From Acetobacteraceae bacterium H6797 (lineage in GTDB: Bacteria; Pseudomonadota; Alphaproteobacteria; Acetobacterales; Acetobacteraceae): a DNA stretch of 64,000 nt. Position 1 is the stretch's first letter. Each line of letters starts with the position of its first letter. This document shows positions 18,930 to 28,468 of this stretch, in pieces. Position numbers and translations under genes: made by a program. The notes under the pieces were generated by a model. The model saw only the letters and a list, made by a program, of their open reading frames with translations. It had not been told where the DNA came from and ran no database searches. The stretch spans positions 496,001 through 560,000 of the forward strand of contig JADFCQ010000001.1 in NCBI GenBank assembly GCA_015223225.1, read 5' to 3'.

Positions 18930-19518
18930 CGATCAGGCCGACCACCAGGCGCGGGCGCTCGATGCCCTGCTCCCCCATGCGCCCCGGCTGGGCTGGAGCC
19001 GCGCGGCGCTGGAGGCGGGGCTCGCCGATCTGGGCCTGCCCCGCGCCGAGGCCGGGCTGCTTTTCGGCCCGGGCCCCTTCCGCCTCATCGAGGCCTGGGC
19101 CCGGCTGAACGATCGCCGCATGACGGCCGCCGCGGCCGAGGCGGATTTCGAGGGGCTGCGCACCCCCGGCCGCGTCCGCGCCGTGGTGGAGCTTCGCCTC
19201 GGGCTGCTCGCGCCGCATAAGCAGGCGCTGCGCAGCGCCGTCGGCCTGCTCGCCACGCCCTTCGGCCTGCCAAGCGCCTGGCGGATCGAGGCCCGCACCG
19301 TGGATGCGATCTGGAAGGCCGCCGGCGATGCGTCGAGCGACTTCTCCCGCCACAGCAAGCGCGCCATCCTGGCCGCCATCCACACCGCCACCCTCGCCTA
19401 TTGGCTGCGGAACGACGGCACGAGCATCGAGGAGGCCATGGCCTTTTTCGACCGGCGCCTCGCCATGCTGCCCAAGAAGCGGAAACGCGCCTCGTCGACG
19501 GTATCGGAAGCCGCCTGA
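18916..19518 (+). CDS. COQ9 family ubiquinone biosynthesis protein
   Basis: A 200-residue protein with the COQ9 pattern: an N-terminal helical segment (ALDALLPHAPRLGWSRAALE) and a C-terminal domain with the aromatic/hydrophobic SDFSRHSKRAILAAIHTATLAYWL surface region that in eukaryotic COQ9 binds lipid and presents substrates to COQ7. It probably supports a hydroxylation step of ubiquinone synthesis. It starts inside the end of def in another frame. Adjacency to rpsU is common in the class. Confidence 0.85.
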   Translation: MAQHDDQADHQARALDALLPHAPRLGWSRAALEAGLADLGLPRAEAGLLFGPGPFRLIEAWARLNDRRMTAAAAEADFEGLRTPGRVRAVVELRLGLLAPHKQALRSAVGLLATPFGLPSAWRIEARTVDAIWKAAGDASSDFSRHSKRAILAAIHTATLAYWLRNDGTSIEEAMAFFDRRLAMLPKKRKRASSTVSEAA

Positions 19519-19676
19519 CGGCGGTTATAGTGACATCTCTGCAACGGTCCTCAAGTCACTGCAAAATATGGCGTTGCAGCATGCCAGTCACTCTTCGCAG
19601 CCTTTCGCAACACAGCTAGAACCCTTGCGGCAAAGACATAGTTCCCTTGTCGAAAATGCGAGGAGCGCTGGCTGCG

Positions 19677-20216
19677 ATGAGTTTCATCCGTACCCTGATG
19701 GCCGGGATTGCGGCCGCGTCGATCGCGACGCCGGTTTTCGCCCAGGCCTGCCTGCCGCCCGCCGAGCGCGCCGCGCTCGATGTTCGCGCCGTGCAGAGCC
19801 AGCTCATGGTGATCGCCCTCTCCTGCGGGCAGCATGACGACTACAACCTCTTCGTAACGAAGTATAAGTCGGCGCTCGGGACGGCCTATAACGGCGTCCG
19901 CACGCATTTCAGCCGCAATGGCGGCCAGCGCAGCCTCGACAATTACATCACCAGCCTCGCGAATGCCCATTCGCAGGCCGGCATCGCCCAGGGCACGCTC
20001 TTCTGCCAGAATTCGGTGCCTTTCTTCCAGGCGGCGCTGGCGCAGACCAATGCCCAGGGCATCGCGGCGCTGGCTACGCAGTATAACCTCGCCAACCCCA
20101 TCAGCACCCCGGCCTGCGCCGTCCGCCAGGCGCCGGCGACGGTGCAGGCCAGCCGCAGCAAGCCTGCCGCGCAGCCCATCCAGACGGCCCAGGCCAGCCC
20201 GGTCGCCACGCGCTGA
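19677..20216 (+). CDS. Exported protein of unknown function
   Basis: A 179-residue protein with a signal peptide (hydrophobic 6-18, cleavage near Val-Phe-Ala-Gln-Ala, residue 24) and four cysteines in the mature part (after the cleavage site, in LSCGQHDDYN, in LFCQNS and in TPACAV), which could form two disulfides. The last 40 residues are Ala/Gln/Ser-rich. I do not recognise the family. ATG 19677 has AGGAG 12 bases upstream; ATG 19656 in the same frame is an alternative. A terminator follows, so it is a single-gene unit. Confidence 0.72.
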   Translation: MSFIRTLMAGIAAASIATPVFAQACLPPAERAALDVRAVQSQLMVIALSCGQHDDYNLFVTKYKSALGTAYNGVRTHFSRNGGQRSLDNYITSLANAHSQAGIAQGTLFCQNSVPFFQAALAQTNAQGIAALATQYNLANPISTPACAVRQAPATVQASRSKPAAQPIQTAQASPVATR

Positions 20217-20231
20217 TCGCTGGATCCTGAA

Positions 20232-20267
20232 AAAGGGCCCGGTGGGACAGTCCCGCCGGGCCCTTTG
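20232..20267. terminator. Bidirectional intrinsic terminator
   Basis: A long stem AAAGGGCCCGG-T-GGGAC / GTCCC-G-CCGGGCCCTTT with a minimal loop lies 15 bases after the unknown exported-protein gene. A-rich on one side and T-rich on the other, it can end transcripts from both sides; the CoA-transferase gene converges from the right. Confidence 0.78.
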
Positions 20268-20316
20268 CCATTTCTGGGGCTATTTCCTCACACGATGACG
20301 CGCAGGGCACTCAACG

Positions 20317-21459
20317 CTAGCCGCCGAATTCCCGCCGGATCGCCTCGCTATGCTCGCCGAGGCCGGGCACCGGGCCATAGGCGCGCGCGCCGTCCGAGAA
20401 GCGCACCGGGGGCGCCACCACGGCCACTATCCCATTCGGCGTGCTGACCTCGAGGCGGCGAAGCGCCGGGTGGCGCGCCAGATCGGCCACCTCATTCACC
20501 AGCCCATAGGCGATATTGGCCTGCCGCAGCAGGGCCGCGCATTCGTCCCGCGTCAGGGCCGCGAAGCGCGCGGCGACATGGGCATCCACCATGGGCCGGT
20601 TCGCGACGCGCTCGACATTGGAGCGGAAGCCCTCGCGCTGCGGCAATTCCGGCTCGCCCATGAAGACGCGACAGAGATCGGCGAATTCACGCTCGTTCTG
20701 GATGCTGATCAGCACCAGCGGCCCATCGGCCGTCTGGAAGGCGCCATAGGGGCAGATGGAGGGATGCGCGAGCCCCACCCGCGCCGGCGCCTTGCCGGTG
20801 CCTTCGTAATAGAGCAGCGGCACGTTCATCCAATCGGCCATGCCGTCGAAGAGGGAGACGGCCACGCCCTTCCCCTTCCCCGTGATGCCGCGCTCGATCA
20901 GCGCCTCCAGCACGCCGCTATAGGCATTGAGCCCGCAGGCGATGTCGCAGACCGAGACGCCCACGCGGCCGGGCCCCGCCGGATGGCCGGTGATGGCGGC
21001 GAGCCCGCTCTCGGCCTGGACCAGCAGATCATAGGCCTTCATCGAGGCATAATCCCCACTCTCGCCATAACCCGAGATATCGACGGTGATGAGCCGCGGA
21101 TACCGGGCGCGAAGAGCGGCGCTGCCGAAGCCCGCGCGCTCCATCGCGCCGGGGGCGAGGTTCTGGATGAAGACATCCGCCCGCGCCACCAGCCGCTCCA
21201 GCAGCGCCTTGTCCTCCGGCTTCTTGATATCCAGGCAGAGGCTTTCCTTGCCGCGGTTCAGCCAGACGAAATAGCTGCTCTGCCCCTTGGCCGCCGCGTC
21301 ATAGCCGCGCGCGAAATCGCCCTCGGCGCGCTCGATCTTGATGACCCGCGCGCCCGCATCGGCCAGCTTCACCGAGCAATGCGGCGCGGCCACCGCCTGC
21401 TCCATGGCGACGACGAGCAGCCCCGCGAGGGGCTTTCCCTCAGTGGCTGGCGCCGTCAT
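20317..21459 (-). CDS. CaiB/BaiF family (class III) CoA-transferase
   Basis: A 380-residue class III CoA-transferase that moves CoA from a donor such as succinyl-CoA to a carboxylic acid. Visible are the N-terminal AVAAPHCSVKLADAGARVIKIE block, WLNRGKESLCLDIK, and the catalytic Asp in KAYDLLVQAESGL (about residue 144). It is last in an operon with an acyl-CoA dehydrogenase and a GFA-family gene, whose 3' end it overlaps by 20 bases. The acid activated is unknown; a dehydrogenase partner suggests activation then alpha-beta oxidation of the acyl chain. Confidence 0.9.
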   Translation of the reverse strand: MTAPATEGKPLAGLLVVAMEQAVAAPHCSVKLADAGARVIKIERAEGDFARGYDAAAKGQSSYFVWLNRGKESLCLDIKKPEDKALLERLVARADVFIQNLAPGAMERAGFGSAALRARYPRLITVDISGYGESGDYASMKAYDLLVQAESGLAAITGHPAGPGRVGVSVCDIACGLNAYSGVLEALIERGITGKGKGVAVSLFDGMADWMNVPLLYYEGTGKAPARVGLAHPSICPYGAFQTADGPLVLISIQNEREFADLCRVFMGEPELPQREGFRSNVERVANRPMVDAHVAARFAALTRDECAALLRQANIAYGLVNEVADLARHPALRRLEVSTPNGIVAVVAPPVRFSDGARAYGPVPGLGEHSEAIRREFGG

Positions 21460-21784
21460 AGGCCACCGTCTTGATCGTCGAGAGATCCAGCCCGTCCACG
21501 CAGCGCAGGTTCAGCGCCACCATGGGCGTGCCATCGGGCATGGCGCCGCGCGCATAGGGAAGGATGCCGCAGGTGGCGCAGAAATGGTGGTCGATGACGC
21601 GCTTGTTGAACTTGTAGCTCGTGCTGCGCTCCTCGCCCGAAATCGTCACCGCCGAGGCGGGCAGGAAGGCCAGCACCGAGCCGCGCTTGTGGCAGATGGA
21701 GCAGTTGCAGGTGATACCCTGCTCGATCATCCCCTCCGCCGCGAAGCTCACCGCCCCGCAATGGCAGCTGCCGGTGTATTTCAT
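21440..21784 (-). CDS. GFA (glutathione-dependent formaldehyde-activating enzyme-like) family protein
   Basis: A 114-residue zinc-binding protein with the GFA/Mss4-like cysteine pattern: Ser-Cys-His-Cys-Gly at residues 6-10, Cys-Asn-Cys-Ser-Ile-Cys at 26-31 and Cys-Ala-Thr-Cys-Gly near 70. Family members include formaldehyde-glutathione adduct catalysts, though most are uncharacterised. The ATG has GGGAGGAAAC just upstream. It sits between the dehydrogenase gene (11 bases) and the CoA-transferase gene (20-base overlap), an unusual place for this family. Confidence 0.88.
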   Translation of the reverse strand: MKYTGSCHCGAVSFAAEGMIEQGITCNCSICHKRGSVLAFLPASAVTISGEERSTSYKFNKRVIDHHFCATCGILPYARGAMPDGTPMVALNLRCVDGLDLSTIKTVAYDGASH

Positions 21785-21795
21785 TGTTTCCTCCC

Positions 21796-22965
21796 TCAAT
21801 AGCTGCGCGGCATGCCCAAAACATGCTCGCCGAGATAGGAGAGGATCAGGTTCGTGCTGATGGGCGCAACCTGGTAGAGCCGCGTCTCGCGGAATTTCCG
21901 TTCGATGTCGTATTCCTCGGCGAAGCCGAAGCCGCCATGGGTGTTCACGCAGGCCTCGCCCGCCGCCCAGCTCGCCTCGGCGGCGAGCATCTTGCCCATA
22001 TTGGCTTCCTCGCCCGGCCGCTCGCCGCGCTCGAATTTCTCGAGCCCCAGCTTCACGATGGCCTCGGCCGCCCGCATCTGGGCATAGGCGCGGGCGATGG
22101 GGAATTGCACGCCCTGGTTCTGCCCGATCGGCCGGCCGAAGAGCACGCGCTCCTTGGCATAACCCACGGCCTTCTCGATGAACCACTTGGCATCGCCGAT
22201 GCATTCGGCCGCGATCAGCAGCCGCTCCGCATTCATCCCGTCGAGCACGTAGCGGAAGCCCTTGCCCTCCTCGCCGACCAGGTTCTCGGCGGGGATCTCC
22301 ATATTGTCGAAGAAGACCTCACAGGAATTGTGGTTCATCATCGTGCGGATCGGGCGGATGGTGAGGCCCTTGCCCAGCACGGTCCGCATATCGACGATGA
22401 AGGTCGAGAGTCCCTCGGTCTTCTTCGCCTCCTCGCCCTTCGGCGTGGTGCGGGCCAGGAGCAGCATCAGGTCGGAATGCTCGGCCCGGCTGGTCCAGAT
22501 CTTCTGGCCGTTGACGATATACTTGTCGCCTTCCTTCCTGGCGAAGGTGCGGAGATTGGTGGTATCCGTGCCGCTGGTCGGCTCCGTGACGCCAAAGGCC
22601 TGCAGGCGCAATTCGCCGGTTGCGATCTTCGGCAGGTATTCGCGCTTCTGCCGCTCGTTCCCGTGCCGGAGGATGGTGCCCATGATGTACATCTGGGCGT
22701 GGCAGGCGCCGCCATTACAGCCCGCGCGCTGCACCTCCTCGAGAATGGCCGCCGCCGCCGAGAGGCCGAGCCCGGCGCCGCCGTATTCCTCGGGGATGAG
22801 CGCCGAGAGATAGCCCGCTTCGGTCAGCGCCTGCACGAATTCCGTCGGATAGCCGCGTACCTCGTCGAGCTTGCGCCAATACTCGCCCGGAAAGCGGGCG
22901 CAGAGCTTGGCGACCTCGGCGCGGATTTCCGCATGCGGGTCATTCTCCGGGCTGGTCTCGAACAT
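21796..22965 (-). CDS. Acyl-CoA dehydrogenase
   Basis: A 389-residue FAD flavoprotein. Family signatures present are FGVTEPTSGTDTTNLRT (FAD/substrate contact), KIWTSRAEHSD, and the C-terminal VNTHGGFGFAEEYDIERKFRETRLYQVAPISTN, which has the dehydrogenase pattern including the Tyr-Asp-Ile-Glu stretch before Arg. It introduces an alpha-beta double bond into an acyl-CoA. ATG 22965 with a GAGG site upstream was chosen over a longer open frame to 23043. It is first in the dehydrogenase/GFA/CoA-transferase operon, with a LysR gene divergent 106 bases away. Confidence 0.92.
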   Translation of the reverse strand: MFETSPENDPHAEIRAEVAKLCARFPGEYWRKLDEVRGYPTEFVQALTEAGYLSALIPEEYGGAGLGLSAAAAILEEVQRAGCNGGACHAQMYIMGTILRHGNERQKREYLPKIATGELRLQAFGVTEPTSGTDTTNLRTFARKEGDKYIVNGQKIWTSRAEHSDLMLLLARTTPKGEEAKKTEGLSTFIVDMRTVLGKGLTIRPIRTMMNHNSCEVFFDNMEIPAENLVGEEGKGFRYVLDGMNAERLLIAAECIGDAKWFIEKAVGYAKERVLFGRPIGQNQGVQFPIARAYAQMRAAEAIVKLGLEKFERGERPGEEANMGKMLAAEASWAAGEACVNTHGGFGFAEEYDIERKFRETRLYQVAPISTNLILSYLGEHVLGMPRSY

Positions 22966-23071
22966 GCCTCGCGCTTCCTCCTGAATCTTGCCGCGATGCT
23001 GATCCGCCCCCAGCCCCGGCGCAAGCCATGAGCCATGCACCACAAGCGAGTATCGGTTATAGTCTGGCGCT

Positions 23072-23995
23072 ATGGATCAGACCCGGCTGCGGATGTTTCT
23101 TGCCATCGCCGAACACGGCGGCTTCTCGCGCGCCGCGGCGGCCCTCGGCCTCGCGCAGCCCAGCCTCTCGCGCCAGATCGCGACGCTGGAGGCCGAATGC
23201 GGCCGCCCGCTCCTCTACCGCCACGGGCGCGGCGCGAGCCTGACGGAAGAGGGTCAGCGCCTGGCCGATGCGGCGCGGCCCCTGCTCGCGGCACTCGATG
23301 CCCTGCCCGCCGCCCTGGCCGATCCGGCGCCGCGCGGGAATGTCGTGCTCGGCATGCCCACCTTCATCTCGGCGCAACTCGCGGGGCCCCTTTTCACCAC
23401 CTTCCGAAGCCGCCATCCGGGCATCAACCTGCGATTGATGGATGGGTTTTCCGGCTTCGTGAACCAGTGGCTGATCGAGGGCCGCGTGGATGTCGCCGTG
23501 GTCTATGACGCCCGACGCAGCCGCGTCCTGCTGGCCGAGCCCCTGGCGGAGGAGGTGCTCTGGCTCTTCGGCAACCGCCGGCGCGCGTCGGAATTGCCGC
23601 CGGGCGAGGCAGTGCCGCCTTCCGCGCTGAGCGGGCTCGACCTCATCCTGCCCGCCCGCGCCCATGGGCTGCGCCGCGCGCTCGACCGCGCCGGCGCGCG
23701 GCCGGACCCGGCGCGGCTACTGGAAGTGGACAGCCTGACGGCGATTCGCGCGCTGGTTGATCTCGATGCGGGCTGGTCGGTGCTCCCCCAGGCCGGGCTG
23801 GTGCGGGAAAGGGACGATCCGCGCCTGCTTCTGCGCCCCATAGGTATGCCGCTGCTGCGGGTCCGGATCATGATGGCCGCGACCCAGGCCAGGCCGGTCA
23901 CCCCGGCCGGGCGGGCGGTGATGCGCTTTCTTCGTGAGGCCGTGAGGGAATTGCAGGCGCGGGGCGTGATGAGCGCGCCGGACACGCATGAATGA
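23072..23995 (+). CDS. LysR family transcriptional regulator
   Basis: A 307-residue regulator: N-terminal winged helix (residues 1-60, with GGFSRAAAALGLAQPSLSRQIATLE as recognition helix region) and a C-terminal effector-binding domain. By position it should control the divergent acyl-CoA dehydrogenase operon, probably through sites in the 106-base gap, where a TATCGGTTATA stretch lies close to its own start. The inducer is likely the carboxylic acid or its CoA ester. Confidence 0.92.
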   Translation: MDQTRLRMFLAIAEHGGFSRAAAALGLAQPSLSRQIATLEAECGRPLLYRHGRGASLTEEGQRLADAARPLLAALDALPAALADPAPRGNVVLGMPTFISAQLAGPLFTTFRSRHPGINLRLMDGFSGFVNQWLIEGRVDVAVVYDARRSRVLLAEPLAEEVLWLFGNRRRASELPPGEAVPPSALSGLDLILPARAHGLRRALDRAGARPDPARLLEVDSLTAIRALVDLDAGWSVLPQAGLVRERDDPRLLLRPIGMPLLRVRIMMAATQARPVTPAGRAVMRFLREAVRELQARGVMSAPDTHE

Positions 23996-24016
23996 GGCGG
24001 TGAAGCGCCGGAAAAG

Positions 24017-24045
24017 TTGGGCCTCCTATATTATTCCGATATAGC
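24017..24045 (+). promoter_or_regulatory. Promoter with embedded operator-like palindrome
   Basis: TTGGGC (-35, 24017-24022), 17-bp spacer, TATAGC (-10, 24040-24045). A 6-7-6 inverted repeat CTATAT-N7-ATATAG (24026-24044) fills the spacer and overlaps the -10 box, a usual place for a repressor site. It precedes the signalling operon by about 140 bases. Confidence 0.5.
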
Positions 24046-24181
24046 ATCATTAGGTGCCATCAACGGCGCCAACGGCTACATTGTCTCTTACGAATTCAAT
24101 CGAAACTCGACAGCCTCATGCCGCCGCGCCGCGATAGCGGGGACCGGGAGAAGGGCTCCGATAAACCGGGGTGATCCAGGA

Positions 24182-24562
24182 ATGGCTCGGCAGGCATCGC
24201 ATGCGCGGGGAGGGCTGAAGGCGATGCTGCCAGCCCTCGCCCTGCTCTTCACCAGCGCCTTCGGCATCACGGCCATGGCCTTCGGCAGCCCCGCGCCGGA
24301 TGCGCCGATGGCCGTCTTCGGGCCGCCCTGGTGGAAGGCCGATCGCATGGTCGGGCTGGTGGCCGAGGCCGGGGGCCGGATGGTCGATACCGGCGGCCTG
24401 CCCAATGTGATGATCGTCCGCCGCGCGCCGGAGGGCGAGCGCGGCGCGGACGAACCCGATGATCTCGCCGCCGCACTCTATCGCGCCGGCGCCTGGCTGG
24501 TGCTCGATGCGCCGGCATTGCGCGGCTGCCTCGCGCTGGCAAGCGGCCGGAAGGGGGTCTGA
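24182..24562 (+). CDS. Small exported/membrane-anchored protein of unknown function
   Basis: About 126 residues (112 if ATG 24224, which has GGGGAGGG ten bases upstream, is the start). One N-terminal hydrophobic helix is followed by a periplasmic part with [22 protein letters not shown] and, near the end, [18 protein letters not shown]. Small alphaproteobacterial proteins of this plan, with a membrane helix and a conserved AGG..VD.G core, are known only as hypotheticals. Its stop is two bases before the hybrid kinase start, so it may be an accessory sensor of that kinase. Confidence 0.68.
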   Translation: MARQASHARGGLKAMLPALALLFTSAFGITAMAFGSPAPDAPMAVFGPPWWKADRMVGLVAEAGGRMVDTGGLPNVMIVRRAPEGERGADEPDDLAAALYRAGAWLVLDAPALRGCLALASGRKGV

Positions 24563-24564
24563 CG

Positions 24565-27411
24565 ATGAACGAGATCGGCCGCCTCCGCATCGGCTTCGCC
24601 CGGCTGCTCGTGCCCCTGCTCTGGCTGCATGTGCCGCTCATGGCCGTCGTCGCGCTCTATGTCGGCAAGCCCTTCCTGGGGCCCACGCTGATGGCGGTTC
24701 TGCTGGCCGGCGCCACGCATCTGTCCTGGAAGATCAATGGCGTCGAGCCCGCCACGCGCTATATCGGCACCGTCGCGCTGATCGGGGAGCCCGCGCTGCT
24801 CGTCTATCTGATGTCCGGCCTCGGCTGGCAGATGGACATGCACATGTATTTCTTCGCGACCCTCGCGCTGGTCATGGCCTGGTGCGATGCGCGGAGCCTG
24901 CTCCTGGCCGCCGCGGCCATCGCGGTGCATCACCTCGCGCTCAACTTCATCCTGCCCGGCGCCGTCTTCATGAACGGCGCGGACATCAACCGCGTGATCC
25001 TGCATGCGGTGATCGTCATCTTCCAGACGACGGTGCTCGTCTGGCTCTCGAACAAGCTGGTGGATGCCTTCGAGCGCATCGAGAATCTCGGCCGCGCCAT
25101 CGCCGGGCATAACGAGACGCTCGAGATCCGCGTGAAGGAGCGCACCCGAGAGGCCGAGCGCGCCAATGCGGCCAAGAGCCTCTTCCTGGCCAATATGAGC
25201 CATGAGATCCGCACGCCGATGAACGCCATCCTGGGCTTCAGCCATCTGCTGGGCCGCACGGAGATGACGGCGCGGCAGAGCGACTACGTGACCAAGATCC
25301 GCACCGCTTCGGACCGGCTGCTGAACCTGCTGAACGACATCCTGGATTTTTCCAAGATCGAAGCCGGGAAGCTCGCCCTCGAACACGCCGATTTCTCCCC
25401 CCGCGCCATGTTGGAGCGGATGATGGAAATCGCGGCGCTCAAGGCACAGGAAAAGGGCCTCTCCATCGGCTGGCGCGTGGACCCCGAGGTGCCGCAGATG
25501 CTGCGCGGCGACGAATTGCGCCTCAGCCAGGTGGTGCTGAACCTCGTCAGCAACGCGATCAAGTTCACCAGCAGCGGCGAGGTGGAGATCACGCTGCGGC
25601 TGCGCGAGCGGCGGGGGCGGCAATGCGTGCTGGAAGGCAAGGTGCGCGATACCGGCCTCGGCATGTCGCGCGAGCAGCTCGCGCGGCTCTTCGACAGTTT
25701 CTCCCAGGCCGATAGTTCCACGACGCGCCGCTTCGGCGGCACGGGCCTGGGGCTGGCCATCAGCCGGCAGCTCGCCGCGCTGATGCAGGGCGGCATCACC
25801 GTGGAGAGCGAGGAAGGCAAGGGCTCGACCTTCACCTTCACCGTCGTCATGGAAGAGGGCGAGAACAAGAAACCCGCCCTGAGCCGCGCCGCCGCCTTCA
25901 AGGGCGCCCGCGTGCTGATCGTCGATGACAATGCGAGCTCGCGCGAGGTGCTGCACGGCTATTTCCAGACCTGGTCCGTCATCGCCGATCTCGTCGGCTC
26001 GGCCGAGGAGGCGCTTTCGGCCGCCCAGGCCGCCGCTGCCCGGGGCGATGGCTATGACCTCATCATGATCGACTGGAAGATGCCGGGCATGAACGGGATG
26101 GAGGCGATCCGCGCCCTGCGGGCGGCCCTGCCGCCCGCCCAATGGCCGCGCATCGTCATGGTCTCGGCCTATGGCCAGGAGCGCGGGCTCGGGGAGGCGG
26201 AGGCGCTGGGCGTCGACGGCTTCCTCGCCAAGCCCGTCGATGCCTCGGCGCTCTTCGACGTCCTACAACGGATTTTCGATCGGGACGGTGCGAGGCTGGA
26301 TCGTACGAGCCAGGACGATCCGGGCGAGGCGCCCATGATCTCGCCCGCCAAGCGCGGCGCGCGGGTGCTGCTGGTCGAGGATAACGAGATCAACATGGAG
26401 CTGGCCGTCGCCATCCTCACCGATGGCGGGCTGGTGGTGGACCAGGCGGAGAACGGCCTCGTGGCCCTGCGCAAGGTGGTGAATTCCACCACGCGCTACG
26501 ATGCCGTGCTGATGGACCTGCAGATGCCGGAGCTCGACGGCATCTCGGCCACGCGGGAAATCCGCGAGGCGGTGCCGGAGATGAAGCTGCCGATCATCGC
26601 CATGACCGCCCATGCCTATGAGGCCGAGCGCCAGCGCTGCCTCGAAGCCGGGATGAACGACCACGTCTCGAAGCCGGTCGATCCCGCGTTGCTGATGAGC
26701 GTGCTGGACCGCTGGATCAGCCTGCCGCTCGCCGGCAGCGCCGCCGATGCCGCCACCACGACGCCGGTACAGGCCCCGGCCGCCACGGCCCCGCGCCGCG
26801 ACCTGCCCGAGAGCCTGCCGCCCTTCGACCTCAAGGCCGCGCTCAACCGGGTGAATGGCAAGGAAGCCCTGCTGCGCAAGCTGATCCTCGATTTCGGCCG
26901 CAAGTTCGCCGATGTGGCACCCGCCCTCGCCCGCCATGTGAAGGCGGGCGATTACGAGCAGGGGCGCATCCTGGCCCATACGCTCAAGGGCGTCTCGGCC
27001 ACGCTCGGCCTCGCCGAGGTCGCCTCCCGCGCCGCGCGGCTGGAGGACAGTCTGGCCAAACCCTCAGCCCCGCCCGAGCCCAGCCTCCTGACCGCGCTGG
27101 AGGAGGCGATGCGCCCGGCGCTCGAGGCTGTCCGCTCCCTCGATGCCGCGCCCGCCCAGCTCGGCGGCACCGCGCGCAAAGCCGATCACGCCGCCGCCGA
27201 GGCCCTGGCCCAGGAGTTGCGCGAGCTGATCGAGCGCCGCAGCCTCCGCGCCCGCCGCGTCTTCGAGGCATTGAGCGAGGCGCTGGCCGGCAAGGGTGGC
27301 GAGGAGATCGAGGAGTTGCGGGAAGCGCTGGCCCGGCTCGATTACGCGGCCGCGGCCCAGTCCCTCGAGGATTGGTCCGTCACCGCCGAACTCAACAAAG
27401 AGGAAATCTGA
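24565..27411 (+). CDS. Hybrid sensor histidine kinase with two receiver domains and Hpt
   Basis: A 948-residue phosphorelay protein. Residues 1-165 form about six membrane helices with histidines at 22, 52, 93, 122, 123 and 147. The HisKA domain has H213 in MSHEIRTP. The ATPase domain runs about 315-430 (N-box [26 protein letters not shown]). Receiver 1 has D503 and K556, receiver 2 D651 and K703. A C-terminal Hpt domain has H805 in LAHTLKGVS. All phospho-accepting residues are present, so a full His-Asp-His-Asp relay is possible. The next gene, a response-regulator diguanylate cyclase, starts one base after its stop and is the obvious output. Confidence 0.95.
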   Translation: MNEIGRLRIGFARLLVPLLWLHVPLMAVVALYVGKPFLGPTLMAVLLAGATHLSWKINGVEPATRYIGTVALIGEPALLVYLMSGLGWQMDMHMYFFATLALVMAWCDARSLLLAAAAIAVHHLALNFILPGAVFMNGADINRVILHAVIVIFQTTVLVWLSNKLVDAFERIENLGRAIAGHNETLEIRVKERTREAERANAAKSLFLANMSHEIRTPMNAILGFSHLLGRTEMTARQSDYVTKIRTASDRLLNLLNDILDFSKIEAGKLALEHADFSPRAMLERMMEIAALKAQEKGLSIGWRVDPEVPQMLRGDELRLSQVVLNLVSNAIKFTSSGEVEITLRLRERRGRQCVLEGKVRDTGLGMSREQLARLFDSFSQADSSTTRRFGGTGLGLAISRQLAALMQGGITVESEEGKGSTFTFTVVMEEGENKKPALSRAAAFKGARVLIVDDNASSREVLHGYFQTWSVIADLVGSAEEALSAAQAAAARGDGYDLIMIDWKMPGMNGMEAIRALRAALPPAQWPRIVMVSAYGQERGLGEAEALGVDGFLAKPVDASALFDVLQRIFDRDGARLDRTSQDDPGEAPMISPAKRGARVLLVEDNEINMELAVAILTDGGLVVDQAENGLVALRKVVNSTTRYDAVLMDLQMPELDGISATREIREAVPEMKLPIIAMTAHAYEAERQRCLEAGMNDHVSKPVDPALLMSVLDRWISLPLAGSAADAATTTPVQAPAATAPRRDLPESLPPFDLKAALNRVNGKEALLRKLILDFGRKFADVAPALARHVKAGDYEQGRILAHTLKGVSATLGLAEVASRAARLEDSLAKPSAPPEPSLLTALEEAMRPALEAVRSLDAAPAQLGGTARKADHAAAEALAQELRELIERRSLRARRVFEALSEALAGKGGEEIEELREALARLDYAAAAQSLEDWSVTAELNKEEI

Positions 27412-27412
27412 C

Positions 27413-28339
27413 GTGCGTCGGCCGACGATCCTCATCGTGGATGATGAGGTGACCAATATCGAAGTGATGAGTGCCATTCTCGAGGATGACCACGAGATCT
27501 GCTTCGCCACCACCGGCGAGGAGGCCCTTGAGGCCGCCCGCCGCGAGATGCCCGACCTCATCATGCTCGACGTGCTGATGCCGGGCATGGATGGCTATGA
27601 GGTCTGCCGCGCCCTGAAGGCCGATCCGGCGCTGCTCGACATTCCCGTCATCTTCACCACCGCCCTCGGCGATCGCGGGGCGGAGGCGAAGGGGCTGGAA
27701 CTGGGCGCGATCGATTATGTGACCAAGCCGCTCGTCCCCGTCGTGGTGCGCGCCCGCGTGCGCAACCACCTGGAGATGAAGCGCATGCGCGACGAGCTGG
27801 CCAAGCTCGCCGTGACCGATGCGCTGACGGGCCTGGGCAATCGCCGCCGGATGGAGCAGCAGCTGCGCCAGGAGATCGCCGCCCTCGCCGTTCATGGCGG
27901 GCTGCTCTCGGTCATCATCCTCGACGTGGATTTCTTCAAGCGGTTCAACGACATCTACGGCCATGCGGAGGGCGACCGCTGCCTCGCTATGGTCGCCGCA
28001 GCACTCAACCGCGCCATGCCCCGCAGCAATGACCTCGCCATCCGCTATGGCGGGGAGGAGTTCGCCTGCCTGCTCCCGGGCGTGACCCATGGCGAGGCGA
28101 TGGAGACGGCGCATGGCATCCTGCTGCGCATCGCCTCGCTCGGCATTCCCCATTCCGCCTCGGATGCGGCGAGCTATGTCACGGTGAGCGTGGGCGTCGC
28201 GACGGCGCCCTGCGAGCCGGAGGCGCATCCCCAGCATTGGATCAGGGCCGCCGACCGGCAGCTCTATGCGGCCAAGGCGGCGGGGCGGAATACAGTCTGC
28301 GGCGCGGAATACGAGTCCGCAGCACTCGGGGCGCAATAA
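27413..28339 (+). CDS. Response regulator with diguanylate cyclase (GGDEF) output, PleD-like
   Basis: A 308-residue protein: receiver domain (D10-D11, phospho-acceptor D53, K105) and a GGDEF domain with GGEEF at 213-217, an active variant. The inhibitory site RxxD (RSND, 204-207) lies the usual five residues before it. It makes cyclic di-GMP when phosphorylated, with product feedback. The start is GTG 27413, with AGGA eight bases upstream inside the end of the kinase gene. It differs from PleD in having one receiver only. The partner kinase is the gene just upstream. Confidence 0.94.
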   Translation: MRRPTILIVDDEVTNIEVMSAILEDDHEICFATTGEEALEAARREMPDLIMLDVLMPGMDGYEVCRALKADPALLDIPVIFTTALGDRGAEAKGLELGAIDYVTKPLVPVVVRARVRNHLEMKRMRDELAKLAVTDALTGLGNRRRMEQQLRQEIAALAVHGGLLSVIILDVDFFKRFNDIYGHAEGDRCLAMVAAALNRAMPRSNDLAIRYGGEEFACLLPGVTHGEAMETAHGILLRIASLGIPHSASDAASYVTVSVGVATAPCEPEAHPQHWIRAADRQLYAAKAAGRNTVCGAEYESAALGAQ

Positions 28340-28468
28340 CGGAGCCTGGCTGGCCGCTTCGCCGAGCGGCCAGGCCGGTGCGCAAAGCCCTGCGCGCCAG
28401 TATTCCCCGCGCCTTGAGGGCACCTTGCTGAGCTCGGGGAAACCTGGCCGAAGCCGAGCCGTCGCCTT

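Noticed and set aside
19539..19579. CTGCAAC/GTTGCAG inverted repeat upstream of the exported unknown gene
   Set aside because: The arms are 27 bases apart and only 7 bp; too weak to claim an operator or structured RNA.
24478..26142. 554-codon frame on the minus strand
   Set aside because: Antisense to the hybrid histidine kinase, whose H-, N- and G-boxes are intact.
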